64,000 nucleotides of DNA from Vitellaria paradoxa (lineage: Eukaryota > Streptophyta > Magnoliopsida > Ericales > Sapotaceae): positions 1,917,699 to 1,981,698 of the forward strand of contig CM034238.1 of assembly GCA_019916065.1 (NCBI GenBank). The letters are read 5' to 3'. Below the pieces are notes generated by a model. That model searched no databases. It was not told where the DNA came from and was given only the letters and a program-made list of their open reading frames with translations. The position numbers were made by a program, and so were the translations under genes. Of this stretch, positions 22,591 through 35,384 are shown piece by piece; positions within the stretch are counted from its first letter, which is position 1; each line of letters opens with the position of its first letter.

Positions 22591-23941
22591 ATTATCCAAA
22601 AACTTTTAAAATTTGGTAATTTGTAGTAATTAATTTTTTATGCATTTAGTAAAATTAATAACTTTTAATAATTTTTTTAAAAGATTAGTAATTTTTTGTG
22701 TAAAAAAATCACTAAAAATTTACAATTAATCAAATGGACTAAAAAAAGAAAATTTATTAGAAGTTAGAGATTTCTAACTAACCAAACGTATCAATGTAAG
22801 GGTTTTTTTTTTTTTGGTTAGAGTAAAAAAAAGTTTAGAAAATATTATCTAGGATAAAATATTTAGAGATGTATTGATGAAAATACACTTTGAAAATACT
22901 TATTTTGAAAATATATTTTTGAAATGCGTATTCAGTATTTTCCTAATTACTTGAAAACGCATTATAAAAATGAATTTTATAAAAATGTATATTAAAAACG
23001 CATTTTTTCCTTAATATAGGAGCATTAGAAGTTTCAAAAAGAGTTAAAAAATAAAAAATAAAAAAATTTAAAATTGGTGTAAAAATGAAACATAACAAAA
23101 TTTGATTTGAAAAAGTTAACAACTTTTAAAATTTTTTTGAAAGAACTTAATCGTTCCAAACGAAACTTTAGTCTTCTACACATAATAATTAACAAAAAAA
23201 ATTAGATATCTGCAAGCATTAAGATTCTAAAACGCATTTTGATAATATATTTTTAAGCTAAACAAAACGTGTTTAGAAAAATGCATTTTTATTAACAGTA
23301 AGTTTGTATTGTATTTTCTAAACAATATTTTTCTTAATTGTTTTATTATCCCATAAAAAATTCCCCACAAATGGGGTTTAAAGTTCCAAAGAAGTTTAAA
23401 AAAACTAAGTAAATTACACTTACCTCCTCTTAACATTTGGATAATTATACTTATCTGTCTTATGTTGAAATATTGTTAATCTTGATTACATTCCAGTAAA
23501 ATCCATTGTTAAAAACTCAATAGAAAATGTTAAATGATTAAAATTTTAGGTGTTTTTCCTATTTCATCCATCATTCTCTTATATTTTCATTAAATTTTTT
23601 ATAAAAATATCCAAAAATAAGCAAAAACAAAAAAGTTTTGACATTTTTTGTAAAAAAAACTCATGAGATGTGAGAGATAAAAGAGTAAAATAAAAAAATA
23701 AAATTTTAATTAATTTGACATTTTATATTAAGTTTTAATAATTAATTTTATCAGAATGGGTTAATGTTAATAATATTTTAAAATAAAGAAGACAAATATA
23801 ATTTTTAAATATGGTGAGTGTTAAATATAATTATCAAAAATATTAAAAGAAGAAAAGCGTACTTTATTCAAAAATAATAAAAAATTAGTATAAAAATTAA
23901 TGTGTGATAAAATTTAATTGAAAAAAATTTAGGACGATTCA

Positions 23942-24110
23942 GGCTCCGTTTGGAACATAACAAAATAAAATAAAATTTTACAAATTTTTATAAATACGAA
24001 TTACGAGATAATAAATTTAAAATTTTTTACTCATTGTATGAATTACGAGATATTTACTTTTACAATTTTATTTTATTTTATACATTTTTATATAACTCCA
24101 ATCACACCCT
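23942..24110 (+). mobile_element. MITE family B, copy 1
   Basis: Starts GGCTCCGTTTGGAAC, has two ACGAATTACGAG-like blocks (one reads ATGAATTACGAGATATTTAC), and ends near CCAATCACACCCTTA. Copy 2 is at 57,870. It lies about 300 bp upstream of the DRD1-like transcribed region. Confidence 0.6.
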
Positions 24111-24670
24111 TAGTATTTTTTTAGGATTTTCCGAAAACATTTGCAGCTGCCAACGGGTTCAAAATAAGGTCACAGCGCACGATTTATTAAAATAAAAAAT
24201 AAATAACGTCAGCGTGCCCCGTGTCTGACCGTATTCGGAACAGTCGACTTCCAAACAGGCAAACGAAGCAGCACCTGTAAGGGGCTTCGCGGCAGCTGTT
24301 GGTCGCCCCGCTATCCCTCTCCTCCCCCCGAGGTCTTCACCTCTCGGCGTTCGGCTTCGTTCCGGAGCAAAGGAGAGAGAGTTCAAGCGCCGCGCTATTG
24401 ACAATGCAAGTCATTTTTGAGCTGATTCGATCTTTCGTTTTGCGAATTTAGGGTTCTTCGGTTATTCAATCGTAGGGTTTTAGGTCTCCTGCTAATTATT
24501 GTGTTTATCGATGACTTCGTAACAATTGCTGCTTTTAGAGACTTGTAATTCGACGCGAAGGAATTATTGTTATTGAATGCACGTGCTTACATTTTTACTT
24601 GTAGAGCTAAATTGGTTAATCCGATTTTTTATTTTTATTTTTTTCAATTGGTGGCTGTGTTGCAGTGATC

Positions 24671-27600
24671 ATGAAGTCAGCAATCGAGGGCTGGACAAAC
24701 AATTATGTCAACCAGCTCGCAGGAAAGTTTCCACCTTATAGCCCTGCCGGTAACGTCTACACACTCATTTTCACTCCGCTCTAGATTTATATTTTCTTTA
24801 TATATAAGTGTGTGCGTGTGTGTGTATTTCGAGTCCATATGCACGCCTGTCTGGCGTATGTTGCTACGAGGGATGATATTCAAATGGGCATCCTGTTTCC
24901 ATTTTTTTTTTTTGTGTGTTTTTGCCCTTGGACTGCACGCAATTTGGTTTATTGATTAATTGTTTTGTGGGTTGCGTTTAATGTACCAATTTTCAAACAG
25001 ATTCGTATTTCAAGGGACATAAGAGGATGAGATCACCCGGTGAAGCAAAACTCCATGGCAATGTGGCTTCTTCTGCACGTGTTAGTGGTGAACCTGGACG
25101 GAAGAAAGCAAGGAAGAAAGCAAGAACTGATTCACGAGTTATTGATTATTCTGATCCATTTGCGGTCCCTTATTTGTTGGAGGAGCTGGACTCTGGTAAA
25201 TTTGGTAGTGTCACCAGAGAAATAAAGGATCTTATTGAGCGGAAGAGGCAGATGCTGAATTATTTTCTTGTAAAGCATCCTACACTTGTAGAAGTGGAAA
25301 AGGACCCGGTGATTGATGCTTCAAAGGTGAACCAGCCAGCTACTCCTTTGCCTCGTCAGGGTGTTATTGACTTGGATGATGATGGTGATGCAAATGATAT
25401 TCCAGCAGACAGATTGCAAGTTGTAGTTCTTGATTCGGATGACGAAGAGACAGGAGAACAGAGATCCTTGATTCCCTATCAAGAGGCAGGAGTACGGAGA
25501 TCCTTTAACCCATATCAGGAGACAGGAGATCAGAGATTTTTTAACCCATATCAGGAGATTTTCTTGAGGAAGCCAGCTGGGGAGTTTCTAATGAAGGATT
25601 TTCTGGCAAGTGTTTTCTCCTCCCCCCCCCCCTTCGAGCACAAAGATAGAGCTTAAATATTATCGTGTTTAGACTTAAGATGTGATATAAGGTATCTTTC
25701 TTGTTTACTGTATTGACCTATCCACCTGCACATTTGTGTTAATTTCAACAGATCTTTTGCAGGACAAAGCGGAAAACATAGAATAGATGTTATCTGGGTA
25801 AAGGGCTTAAATAGATGTTATCTATCTATCTATCTGCCTGACATGATTTGTTTATTAAATGAGTCACACATATCAATTCAACCTGACGTATTTAGTAAAC
25901 AAGCTACACAACTTCTGTTGAGTTGCACATAATAAGCAGATAATATTAGAGTTGAAGATACTGACACAATTATAAATGGGTTGAATTGAGTTGCCTTACT
26001 TAGGTGTAATACCCACATGCTGACCTGACACGGATATGACTAACCTGAGATTATAGCCACTTCCTAGCTAAAGAGAACTTGTTGTCTAGTCTCCAATGAA
26101 TATCCCCAACCAGTTTCCAGTTCTTACAAAGCAATGCTTCTGTTTCTCAAATTGCTGTTGGGATCTTACAGTTATGGTGGTGGTTGGTCGGCGACGAAAC
26201 CCCTCGCCTTTGGAGCTTAGTGTGTGAGCATGCTTGGATTGTAGATTGTCGTCAGAGGTTGGTTGATAATAATCATTGGTAGCTGGCAAGCCTCGACATG
26301 GGTTCTGATGTTCTCTCCATTGAGCCATCAATGATGGGACGACTGAGATGAAGCTGTTTAGTCCTTGTTTTCGGGCCCTCATGTAGTTTTTGCCTTTGAG
26401 CCCTCCCTTAAATTGCAGTTGGCAAACTCATTGAGTCTTCGACTTTGAGCGCCCAGGCCACTACACTATCATTTCCAATTGTCCGCCTGAGATTTTCCTT
26501 ATATCTAGAATAAACATGCCCTCTTATCAATTCACGTCTAAAATCCACCTGCACTGATTGCTTGAAAATAGTGCTGGTTCTAGGGCCTTTAAGCCCAAGT
26601 GGAAGAGGTTTTTGACCAATTTCATAGGCATGCCGAGTTTCTCACATATTTGAATGCCTCCTTTATAGCCCTTATCCCCAAAAAGGGTGGAGCCAAGGAT
26701 GTTAGAGACTTTAAGCCAATTAGCTTGGTGGGGAGTGTATACAAGATCATCGCTAAAGTGTTGGTCGAGAGATTCAAGCAAGTTTTGGGCTATATCATTT
26801 TAGACAGTCAGAATGCCTTTGTCAGGGGATTTGATTACCAATGCATGTATCATTCCAAATTCAAAAGTGACATCCCTGGCATTACCTTCAAATTGGACAT
26901 GGAGAAGGCCTTTGATCGCGTGTGCTGGGACTTTCTTATGTGTATTCTTGAAAAGATGGGTTTTGTATGATTGGATCAGATGGTGCATCTCCACCCGTTG
27001 TTTCTCCGTCCTTGTTAATGGGGAGGAAAAAAGGCTAGGGGTTTAAGGCAATGTGACCCCTTATAACTGAGCTGAACTCAAGTCGAGTTCAATCTCGCTT
27101 ATAGAGGGGGCATTTGGATCCCAAATTTTTTCAAAAAACTTCAAAAAAAACTGTAAAAGTTTTCAACTTTCTCCAATCAACTTTCCCCGTGTGTCACTTT
27201 TTACATCATTTCAATTCCAACTTTTGGTTTTTTTTTTTTGAACTTTTTCGAAACTCCAAATGCCCCTGGAATAACAAGTGAAATTTGAACATAAGATTTT
27301 AAACTCGATAAAAACTCGGTTTGAGCTCGCCAAAAACTTTAACAAACAAGCTTGAATACAATATTTCAAGCTTGATAAAAATTCGCTCAAGCTTGAGCTC
27401 GCCAAAAACCTTAACAAACAAGCTTGAACTCTCTAACACTTAGCTTAGCTTGGCTCCGCTTGTTTGTGACCCTAGTTTTTCCATCCAAAGTAATAAATTC
27501 CTCCATATTTGAAGTTTTAATATGCAAATTCGTATTTTATTTTATATAATGTTTGTTATGCCCTTAATTTTTTTTTCTTTTTTCTTTTTTCTTTTCTTAA

Positions 27601-30600
27601 TTTTTTTTTCTTTTTTCTTTTCTCTCTTATTTTTTCCCCTACCTTTCTCAAAAACCAAATCCAACACATTTTGATGTAGTATATCACACATTTTGTTCAG
27701 GGATTACCAATTACAAAAGACTTCACAACTTATTACACAATCAAATCATGCAGCGACATTGTGTTGAGTGTTTTAGAGATAGTGATGTGGATGTAAGTAG
27801 TTTTTTAAGAGGGAAAGAATGGGGAATGTGGAACTACTTTTAGAGAAAGAGATAGAGAGGAAAATAAAGTTTTAATAGCAAAACCGTAATTTTATATATT
27901 AAAAAATCAAAATAGAAATTAAAAATTTTAAAGCCTTCAATGGAAAAATTGACTAAAAATTTTATAACTATTGATTGTAAATAAAGAAAACTTATTCTTT
28001 ACGTTTCTCATAATATTTTTTTTCCCTGTGATTTGATGCTCTAGTTACTTTCTGTATTTATGTGGAAGTGACAAAGTTAGAAAACTAACTTGATTTTGGT
28101 GAAGTTACTTTCTTGATGAGTAAGTTGGCTCTCGTTGCTCTATTTATTCTTCCCCTTATTTCTGCCCCAAATGATAATTCAACACCATTTAATTGCTTAT
28201 TCTTTTTAGATGAGAAAATGCTGAATCCTTTTGTCCTGAATATATATATATATTTTAACTTTGATTTATTAATTTTATTTTCCAATTTTTCTGTTTGCTC
28301 ATTTCTTGGTGTCACTACAATGTATAGGACTGGGATGGTGGTCAGAACCGAAATTCAAGAAAGGATAATACAAGGCTTCCTCTTCAAAATGAAACCAGGA
28401 AAGATAAATCTGTTTATGTTGGCGAAAATGAAACCAGTAAAGACAAAGGGATTTATGTTGGTGTAGAGGATGATATCGCAAGTGATGAAGGCGATCACCA
28501 AACTGATTCTGAGTGTGATCTGGTTGATATTTGGAAGGAGATGACTGTTGCACTAGAATGTTCCAAGGTACTTTGTGTTTAATACCATCATCTGCTTTGA
28601 CACCTGAGAAGTTCCAGTGTCACATATTCATTCTAAATTCACTTCAGAAAAGCCTTGTATTAATTTACGCTTTGTTTTTATGGTCTGCCGAGTCTTTTTT
28701 CCAGTTTGTTGCTTATCTCTGGGACAAAGTATTCGTGTTGATGCTTTTAATGCCTTATATTCAGTAAAATTTGTTTATTTATCAAAAAGAAAAAAAATAT
28801 TTGTGATGATGCATGTTCCAAAATTAGTGTTATAATTTTTATTATTTTAGTAACCTATCAATTTCTTTTTTATTATTTTAGTTATCTGCTATTTTGCTTA
28901 ATTTTTAATGGCCATGTGTATTGCATGTTGTCCTTGAAACAAAATTTGACCAGTAAGATCTTCATTAATACCCCACCCGCCCAACCAAAAAAAAAATAAA
29001 ATAAAATAAAAATAATAATAACAAATAAGGAAAAAAAAGAGGGGGGAATTGGTACTTGGAAGGAAAGCTGGAAAAAAAATTTTTTTGGTAGTTTTTTAGA
29101 CTGACTAAATAGGTTTGAGGTCCGTTTTTCCCGCTAGTTTGCCATCCACCTTTAGAAAATGAAGGGGAAAAGGTCACAGATTGAGGACAACTTCATTGAC
29201 ACTTAGTTTAGTTATAAGGGAGTATTAGGTGAAACAGTAAATTTTTTGAAAGAATGAATAGCCTTTAAACACAGGAAATATACTATTGAGTAATAAAATA
29301 ACAAAGAAATGTACTCAAATGGTTGGTGGGCTTCTTTGAAACATAATTTTGTTCTCCAAATCTGTAGTAATAATGTTCACCTCCACTTTGGGCAGACATG
29401 TATAAGTTATATTTCTTTTAGTTTTGCTCCAACTTGTATAAAGTTCTGCTAAAATTTTCTCTTTTCTGCAATGTTAAATGATATTCAATACATTTTTTGA
29501 GTTGGCACATAAAATAAATCACTAAATTCCGAAACTCTTATTTTGGAATTGTGCCCATTGGATTCACACTTTTATTGAGCAAGATAAAATTTTCTTTTCT
29601 TGTTAAACTCCCTGTATTAAATTCAGCTTTATACCATCTGTTAGGACACTGCTGAAGATGCTCTACCTGATGAACATGCAAGAGAGGGACTAGATGAATG
29701 TGATCATACTTTCGTATTGAAAGACGATCTGGGTTATGTCTGTCGGATATGTGGAGTGATCCAAAGAGGAATTGAAACCATAATTGAGTACCAGTATACA
29801 AAGGTATGCATGTATATTCTTTAATGAAATCACCAGATTTACTTTTTTTTGGCATAAAAAAGCTGGAAAATTTGCCAGGCGATTGAGTGTTCATCATCAT
29901 TTGTTCCTGATTCTATCTGCTTGTATCTGGATATTTGAAAGTTGCTAGCAAATACAGATGAGCAATTTCTGTCCATCCATGCATTTGGTCTGGTTTTCAC
30001 TCCTTGCCAGAGTGCAAGTGCGTAATGAGTTGTGGTCGCTTAACAAGCTCAATGCGACCGTTTTTTTGTCTTCCACTGTTGTGTTACATGAACATATTTA
30101 CATGAAGCAGCAGTAAGTGTCTAGCCTTTTGAGTTGTTGTGGACCTTACATAGAGCCTTTTGATTTAAAAATCATTTCACTTTTTACTGGCATCTCTGTT
30201 TTCAAGAAAATAGATGCACGTTTCTTTCGTACTACTAATGTGATGCTTAACTAATGAACAGTGTCAAAAATTATGGGTTTATGTCTTATTGTTTGATTAT
30301 TTGACCCTTGAATTTGTTGCTTGCATGCTACATTTGTCTGCAGAGTTGGTATTCATTACCCGGGGGGGGGGGGGAAGTCTTCAGAGTTGGTTTAGTGAAC
30401 TTTTTTAAAGTTCTTGTTTTTTTTTTAGTTTGAATAAGGACAAGTACTTCAGGTTTTCCATGTTCTAGAAAACTAGATGCTAAATATGCTACATTTTATG
30501 GACTCTATGGCTGTTGGGTGGCTGGGGAGACTTTTTAAATATTGGGTTGGGCGTTGGGCTAAGCTGGCTTGGGTTTGGGACCTTTGGGTTGACTTCTGGG

Positions 30601-33600
30601 TGAGGACTGTTAATTGAACTGAGTTTTGCTTGAGCTCAGTTATTTGTTCAATTGGTCATTCAAACCAAGTTTGAAGTGTGATTTGCTTGTAATTTAGTTA
30701 AAAACCCAAGCATGAGCAAATAGTGCACTTGGTTTGAATGAGCTTGTGATTATAGCAAGTTTGATATAGTGCCTCTGTCATGGTTCATGCACTAGAAAAC
30801 CAAATGATCTTTGGTGCGGCTTCCGCTTGTCATTTAACTACATCAAAAGGGAGGTGAATTTATCACCTTTTTTCACATTATTACCTTCTGGAAAGATATG
30901 ATACTGCTTAATTTACTTATACTAATAATGTTAATAAAAATAATAAAACAAATAAAGTTGCTTCATGCAGTACACTGACCTATTTAGGCACTGTAATAGT
31001 AATACCCTTATTAAATGCTTACTACAGAAAAGTCCATCTTGTAGTGAAACAATGATGATCTAAGAACATATATGAATACGGGACATGGTATTTTGAAAAA
31101 GTGAGAACAAAGACATGGTGGCATATAGCAAAAGAAATTATAAAAATATATTTCTATTATCTATGAATATGACACCCACAAGGAAGAAAACACTAATCAA
31201 TATTTTCAATTCATAGCCCATACATTGTTTAATTTACAAAACAATTGAAAATGAGATAGAAACTGAGATATTAAAAAAAAAAAAAATCTGCAATTATACA
31301 ATGAAAACAAAATAATTTGCTTTCTATCTCTTCATCTGGTAAAAGAAAATATTTTAAAAAATCTGAACATGTCACATGGCATATGCAACATGTATTTCAA
31401 CATGTTTGGTGAGTCCAGTACATGTTGCATGCACTTCACCAAGTTTCAACAACTTGTTTAGCCTTCTTAGGGAAAACCTACACGACGATGCAGCTTGGAA
31501 CAGTTACCATGCTACATAATTTGTTAGGTAAAATTTCTGTACTTTGATTCAGTTGCACTCTATAATGCGTTTTTATTTTATTTTTTGTACTCGTGGCTTG
31601 TATGGCACAATGGTGAGGTTGCTCCTTTCTAAAGCTTGTGGGTTCAATACTTGGAAACAGGGAATAAGACTCTGTAGATTGCCTCTCCGCAGACACATTG
31701 GTGGGAGCCTCGTGCAACCGCGCCTTACTTGTTTAATTATTTTCTTTCTGTTTCCTCTGATTATTTCCTTGCAATCTGTTCGAACATTAGTCTATGCCAT
31801 CAACAGAAATGAAGAGCTTCCATCTTATGTAGGCCATTGAAAAATCTCTCATATATTCAGAACAGTCATGTCACATTCTAGGTACTCCTGAGTCCTGACC
31901 TAATGGTTTACTCTAGTCTGTCTCTACTGGGTTGCATTTTTGAGTAGGTGGAACTTTATGCTCTCTTTCATGTTAATGGACTGTTGATCACATTTGCTGT
32001 GAAATGTAATGGAAGCTTCTGCTCCTGCAGGCTCTGAAAGACACCCTTATTAGCATCAAGTAGGTGCTTTCTTATTTGAGGCTAAATTCTTGAAATTTAT
32101 CTATGAGTATGTTGATGTATTCCACTGCCCAATAGTCTGAAAAATTCATGTGGATTATGCACTTATTGAATCACTAAGTTTTGCAAACCAAAGGTGGGCA
32201 GCTCGTATAGTATTCTTATATATTTATTTATCTATTGCTTAGTTACGTAATTTTTGTATTATTGTATGGTATCCTTGTGCGATGGGTTTGCCCTTTTTAT
32301 ATGATTTTTTTTCCCCTTCTATCTTATCGTTACATGTTTATTTTTTGCACAATGCCAATATAAGTTTCCTTGTATTGAGCCTACGGCTTCTCTCCATTGG
32401 ATTTCCTCTGACAATATGCTCTGGTTTCCTTTTGATCTAGGGCACACGGACCACACATACCTACAGTTATGAAGCCCGGAACACAAAGGACAAGGAGCCT
32501 ATTGAATTCTTTCGTGATGGGGTTAAAATGTCTGGACAGGATTTCGTTGTTACTGACATCTCTGCTCATCCCAGGCACATGAAGCAAATGAAACCCCATC
32601 AAATTGAGGGCTTCAATTTTCTACTAACTAACCTGGTTGCAGAGAATCCGCGTGGCTGCATCATGGCCCATGCTCCAGGCTCTGGGAAAACTTTCATGAT
32701 AATTAGTTTTATGCAGAGTTTTCTTGCTAAGTATCCCCATGCGAGACCACTAGTTGTACTACCAAGAGGCATCTTGGCTACATGGAAGAAAGAATTCCAG
32801 AGATGGCAAGTTGAGGATATTCCGCTTTTTGACTTCTACTCTGTAAAAGCTGATAATAGATCACAGCAGTTGGAAGTTCTACAGCAGTGGGCTGACCAGA
32901 AAAGCATTCTTTTTCTGGGGTATAAGCAATTTTCTTCTATAGTATGTGACAATGATACTAGCAAGACTGCCGCTGCCTGCCAAGAGATTCTGTTGACATA
33001 CCCGTCAATTCTCATTTTAGATGAAGGTCACACTCCTAGAAATGAGAATACTGATGTGCTAAACTCCCTGAAAAAGGTTCAGACACCTCGGAAAGTCGTA
33101 CTTTCGGGAACTCTTTATCAGAATCATGTTAAAGAGGTCTTCAACATTTTTGATCTTGTTCGTCCAAAATTCCTGAGGTTGGATGATTCTCGTGCTGTTA
33201 TAAGGCGGATTTTGAGCAGGGTGCCTAGTGTGAAGAAATTTGTGAAGACTAAGGGTTTAGAAAATGTTTTTTATGAATCAGTAGAGCGGACACTACAGAA
33301 GGATGAAAATTTCAAGAGGAAGGTGACTGTCATTCAAGATTTGCGTGAAATGACAAGGCAGGTTCTCCACTTTTATAAAGGAGACTTTCTTGATGAATTA
33401 CCTGGCCTTGTTGATTTCACGGTTTATCTCAATTTAACCCCCACACAGAAGCGAGAAGTTAAGGAATTGAAAATGTTAAACAGGAAGTTCAAGATAAGTT
33501 CTGATGGGAGTGCACTTTATGTGCACCCTAAATTGAGACATTTCTTAAAAAATTCTGCGACTAAAGAGAAGGATATTGGACTTGATGATGCAAAGATGGA

Positions 33601-34255
33601 CCAACTTTTAGCACATGTGGATGTTAAAGACGGAGTGAAGGCAAAATTCTTTCTTAATCTGTTAGGGTTGTGTGAATCAGGAGGTGAGAAACTTCTGGTT
33701 TTCAGCCCGTATCTCCAGCCACTCAAGTTCCTGGAAAGGTTGGCAGTTAAAGTGAAGGGTTGGAGGCTTGGGAAAGAAATTTTTGTTATCACAGGTGACT
33801 CCAATTCTGAGGACAGGGAGTGGTCCATGGATAGGTTTAACACTTCCCCCGATGCTAGAGTCTTCTTTGGGTCAATAAAAGCATGTGGGGAAGGAATCTC
33901 TCTAGTTGGTGCCTCCCGAATCATTATACTGGATGTCCATTTAAATCCATCAGTTACGCGCCAAGCAATAGGCCGTGCATTCCGACCAGGTCAGGAGAAG
34001 AAAGTATACACCTATCGGTTGGTTGCTGCAGATTCACCTGAAGAGGAAGACCACTCCACTTGCTTCAGAAAGGAGTCTATCGCAAAGATGTGGTTTGAAT
34101 GGAACGAATACTGTGGACGGCAGGAGTTTGAAATGGAGTCTATTGATGTGCAAGACTGCGGTGACCAGTTCTTGGAGTCTGCAAGGCTGAGGGAAGATGT
34201 AAAAGCTCTGTACAAAAGGTTAGTAAAAAACGAGGCTCTTCTTATGAATTATTAA
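24671..34255 (+). CDS. DRD1: DRD1/CHR35-like SNF2 chromatin remodeler (RNA-directed DNA methylation)
   Basis: Five coding exons: 24671-24749, 25001-25605, 28328-28567, 29645-29803, 32441-34255; 2,898 bases, 965 aa. The N-terminus is [16 protein letters not shown], then a basic region, [20 protein letters not shown], acidic stretches, and a Cys-rich [19 protein letters not shown] segment. The helicase core is in exon 5: Walker A GSGKT at about 441-445, DEGH box at about 555-558, SGTLYQNH, and motif [13 protein letters not shown]. These are diagnostic of the plant DRD1/CLSY subfamily, and the N-terminal text and whole-length fit favour DRD1 over CLSY. In Arabidopsis DRD1 works in the DDR complex with DMS3 and RDM1, helping Pol V transcription at RdDM loci in the nucleus. 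Intron 2 uses a GC donor. An upstream 5'-UTR exon is likely, because the ATG exon opens at 24666 after an acceptor. Confidence 0.93.
25440..25562 (+). repeat. Three imperfect 13-residue repeats in the DRD1-like N-terminus
   Basis: Consecutive units read [25 protein letters not shown] and [12 protein letters not shown], in a low-conservation linker after an acidic VVLDSDDEE stretch (residues about 174-213). The DNA also repeats (CCATATCAGGAGA twice), so this is recent slippage or duplication rather than an old fold. Confidence 0.85.
26570..27046 (+). mobile_element. LINE (L1-type) reverse transcriptase fragment
   Basis: Inside intron 2 of the DRD1-like gene. The frame from 26,599 shows LINE RT blocks: [43 protein letters not shown], then [16 protein letters not shown]. 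It shifts frame near 26,965, after which [14 protein letters not shown] continues. The catalytic YADD part is absent and there is a deletion between QNAFVRG and KLDMEKAFD. It is a dead, 5'- and 3'-truncated copy in the gene's own orientation. Confidence 0.85.
27106..27266. mobile_element. MITE family C, copy 1
   Basis: Starts GGGGGCATTTGGATCC and ends GAAACTCCAAATGCCCC. The core has TTCTCCAATCAACTTTCC, GTGTGTCACTTTTTACATC and CAATTCCAACTTTTGG. Related copies are at 47,227 and, in part, 19,095. Confidence 0.65.
27270..27480. repeat. Direct repeat of a GAGCTCGCCAAAAAC/AACAAACAAGCTTGAA motif
   Basis: The words GAGCTCGCCAAAAAC and AACAAACAAGCTTGAA occur twice about 75 bp apart, next to ACTCGATAAAAACTCG/CTTGATAAAAATTCG. 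This looks like a decayed AAGCTCGAGCTCG-type dispersed plant repeat. Confidence 0.5.
29804..32440 (+). other. Intron 4 of the DRD1-like gene, 2.6 kb
   Basis: Flanked by AAG|GTATGC and GATCTAG|GGCAC. Holds a G homopolymer at about 30,362-30,373, an Au-type SINE at 31,590-31,735 and AT-rich filler. No exon was seen inside, and exon 5 continues the reading frame directly. Confidence 0.7.
31590..31735 (+). mobile_element. Au-type SINE (tRNA-derived)
   Basis: Pol III promoter-like A box in TGGCACAATGGTGAGGTTG and B box in GTGGGTTCAATACTTGG, followed by GAAACAGGGAATAAG and the characteristic 3' block GGTGGGAGCCTCGTGCAACC. This is the order of the Au SINE family known from many angiosperms. It lies in the same orientation as the host gene, in an intron. 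Confidence 0.8.
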
Positions 34256-34256
34256 G

Positions 34257-35384
34257 GTAGAGTTTGGGAAGCAAATAAGCTAGCTTTTTAACATTTTGTT
34301 AATTTGACATTTTTACCCATAATGATTTAAAAAGAAATTTAAAATATAAGAAGGTAAATTTTGCTAGTTTAGAAAAATAAAAAAGTTGAGTACCTAAAAG
34401 CTAACTTTTAGGGCCCGTTTGGCAACGCTGTCGTTTTTTTTGCTGTTGTTTTTCTGTTGTCGTTTTCTGTTTTTTGTTTTCTGTTGCCGTTTCTTTTTTC
34501 TGAAATGAAAACTGAAACTGTGTTTGGAAATGCAAATTTGTTTAGAATTATTAATTTTTTATTTTAAAAAATATTTAATTTTATTAGTTTTAAAAAATTA
34601 ATAGAACTTAATAAAATATATTTTATATTAATTTAACTTAATTAATATAATTAATTAATTTAATAAAATATATTTTATATAAATTAAATTAATTAAATCA
34701 TAAATAATTTAATTTAATTATGATATTTATTTAAAATAATTTAATAATTATTATTATTAAATTAAATTAAAAATTAATGTAATTTAATTATTTATTATTA
34801 ATTATTTTATATAAATTAATTTAATTATTAAATTAAATAAATTAATTATGATATTTATTTCAAATAATTTAGCAATAATTAATTATTAAATTAAATTAAA
34901 TTAATTATTAAATTAAATTAAATTAATTTAGTTTTATTATTTATTAAAAATAATTTATAGTAATTTATATAATTAATTTAATTTTTGAATTTAATTATAT
35001 TATTTATTAAAATAACTTATTTTAATAAAATATTTGAATAAAATAATTTATTTTTATGTAATGTAACAAAAATAGACAAAGTTTTAAAATTAGCAAATTA
35101 TTGGCAACAGAAAAGAAAACCAGAGTGAAAACATCTTTTTTCTGTTTTCATTTTTCTGTTTCCGTTTTCATTTTTTTTTGAAACAAAAAAACGGAAACAG
35201 ATTTAACAAACATGTTTCTGTTGTCAGTTTACAAAATTTTGAAAACGGAAACAGAAAAACAGAAAACAAAAACGTTACTAAACGGGGCCTTAGTTAGCGG
35301 TTTTCAAATGCCCACTAAGCTTAGTTAACTTTTACTATGATCCACCCTGAATTCTTATATTTTATATATTCATTTTTTTTTCAG
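34257..35384 (+). other. Probable 3'-UTR intron of the DRD1-like gene
   Basis: The stop codon at 34253-34255 is followed at once by AAG|GTAGAG, a plausible donor. A TTTTTTTTCAG acceptor ends at 35,384, after which base composition becomes transcript-like (35,385-35,860). If spliced, the intron removes the whole Tourist-like element. An intron one base after the stop would not trigger decay because it is too close to the stop. RNA evidence is required. Confidence 0.45.
34411..35289. mobile_element. Tourist/Harbinger-like element, 879 bp, TTA target duplication
   Basis: Starts GGGCCCGTTTGGCAACG and ends CGTTACTAAACGGGGCC, which are inverted repeats. It is flanked by TTA at 34408-34410 and 35290-35292. 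The inverted ends continue inward as TTTTCTGTTTTC-type words on the left and their complement on the right. The centre is almost pure A/T with TTAATTAAATTAA repeats. There is no transposase. Confidence 0.8.

Larger units (their letters stand above)
19723..24400. other. Repeat-rich AT-rich intergenic region
   Basis: Between the divergent F-box/PP2-B and DRD1-like genes. It contains MITEs (21,053; 22,421; 23,942), a degenerate GC-richer repeat at about 20,700-21,350, a short coding-like stretch at 20,180-20,310, and long A/T runs. Otherwise no gene is seen. Confidence 0.6.

Noticed and set aside
26086..26382. 98-codon minus-strand ORF in DRD1 intron 2
   Set aside because: No recognisable domain, inside an intron next to LINE debris.
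33517..33924. 135-codon minus-strand ORF within DRD1 exon 5
   Set aside because: Antisense shadow of a conserved helicase exon.
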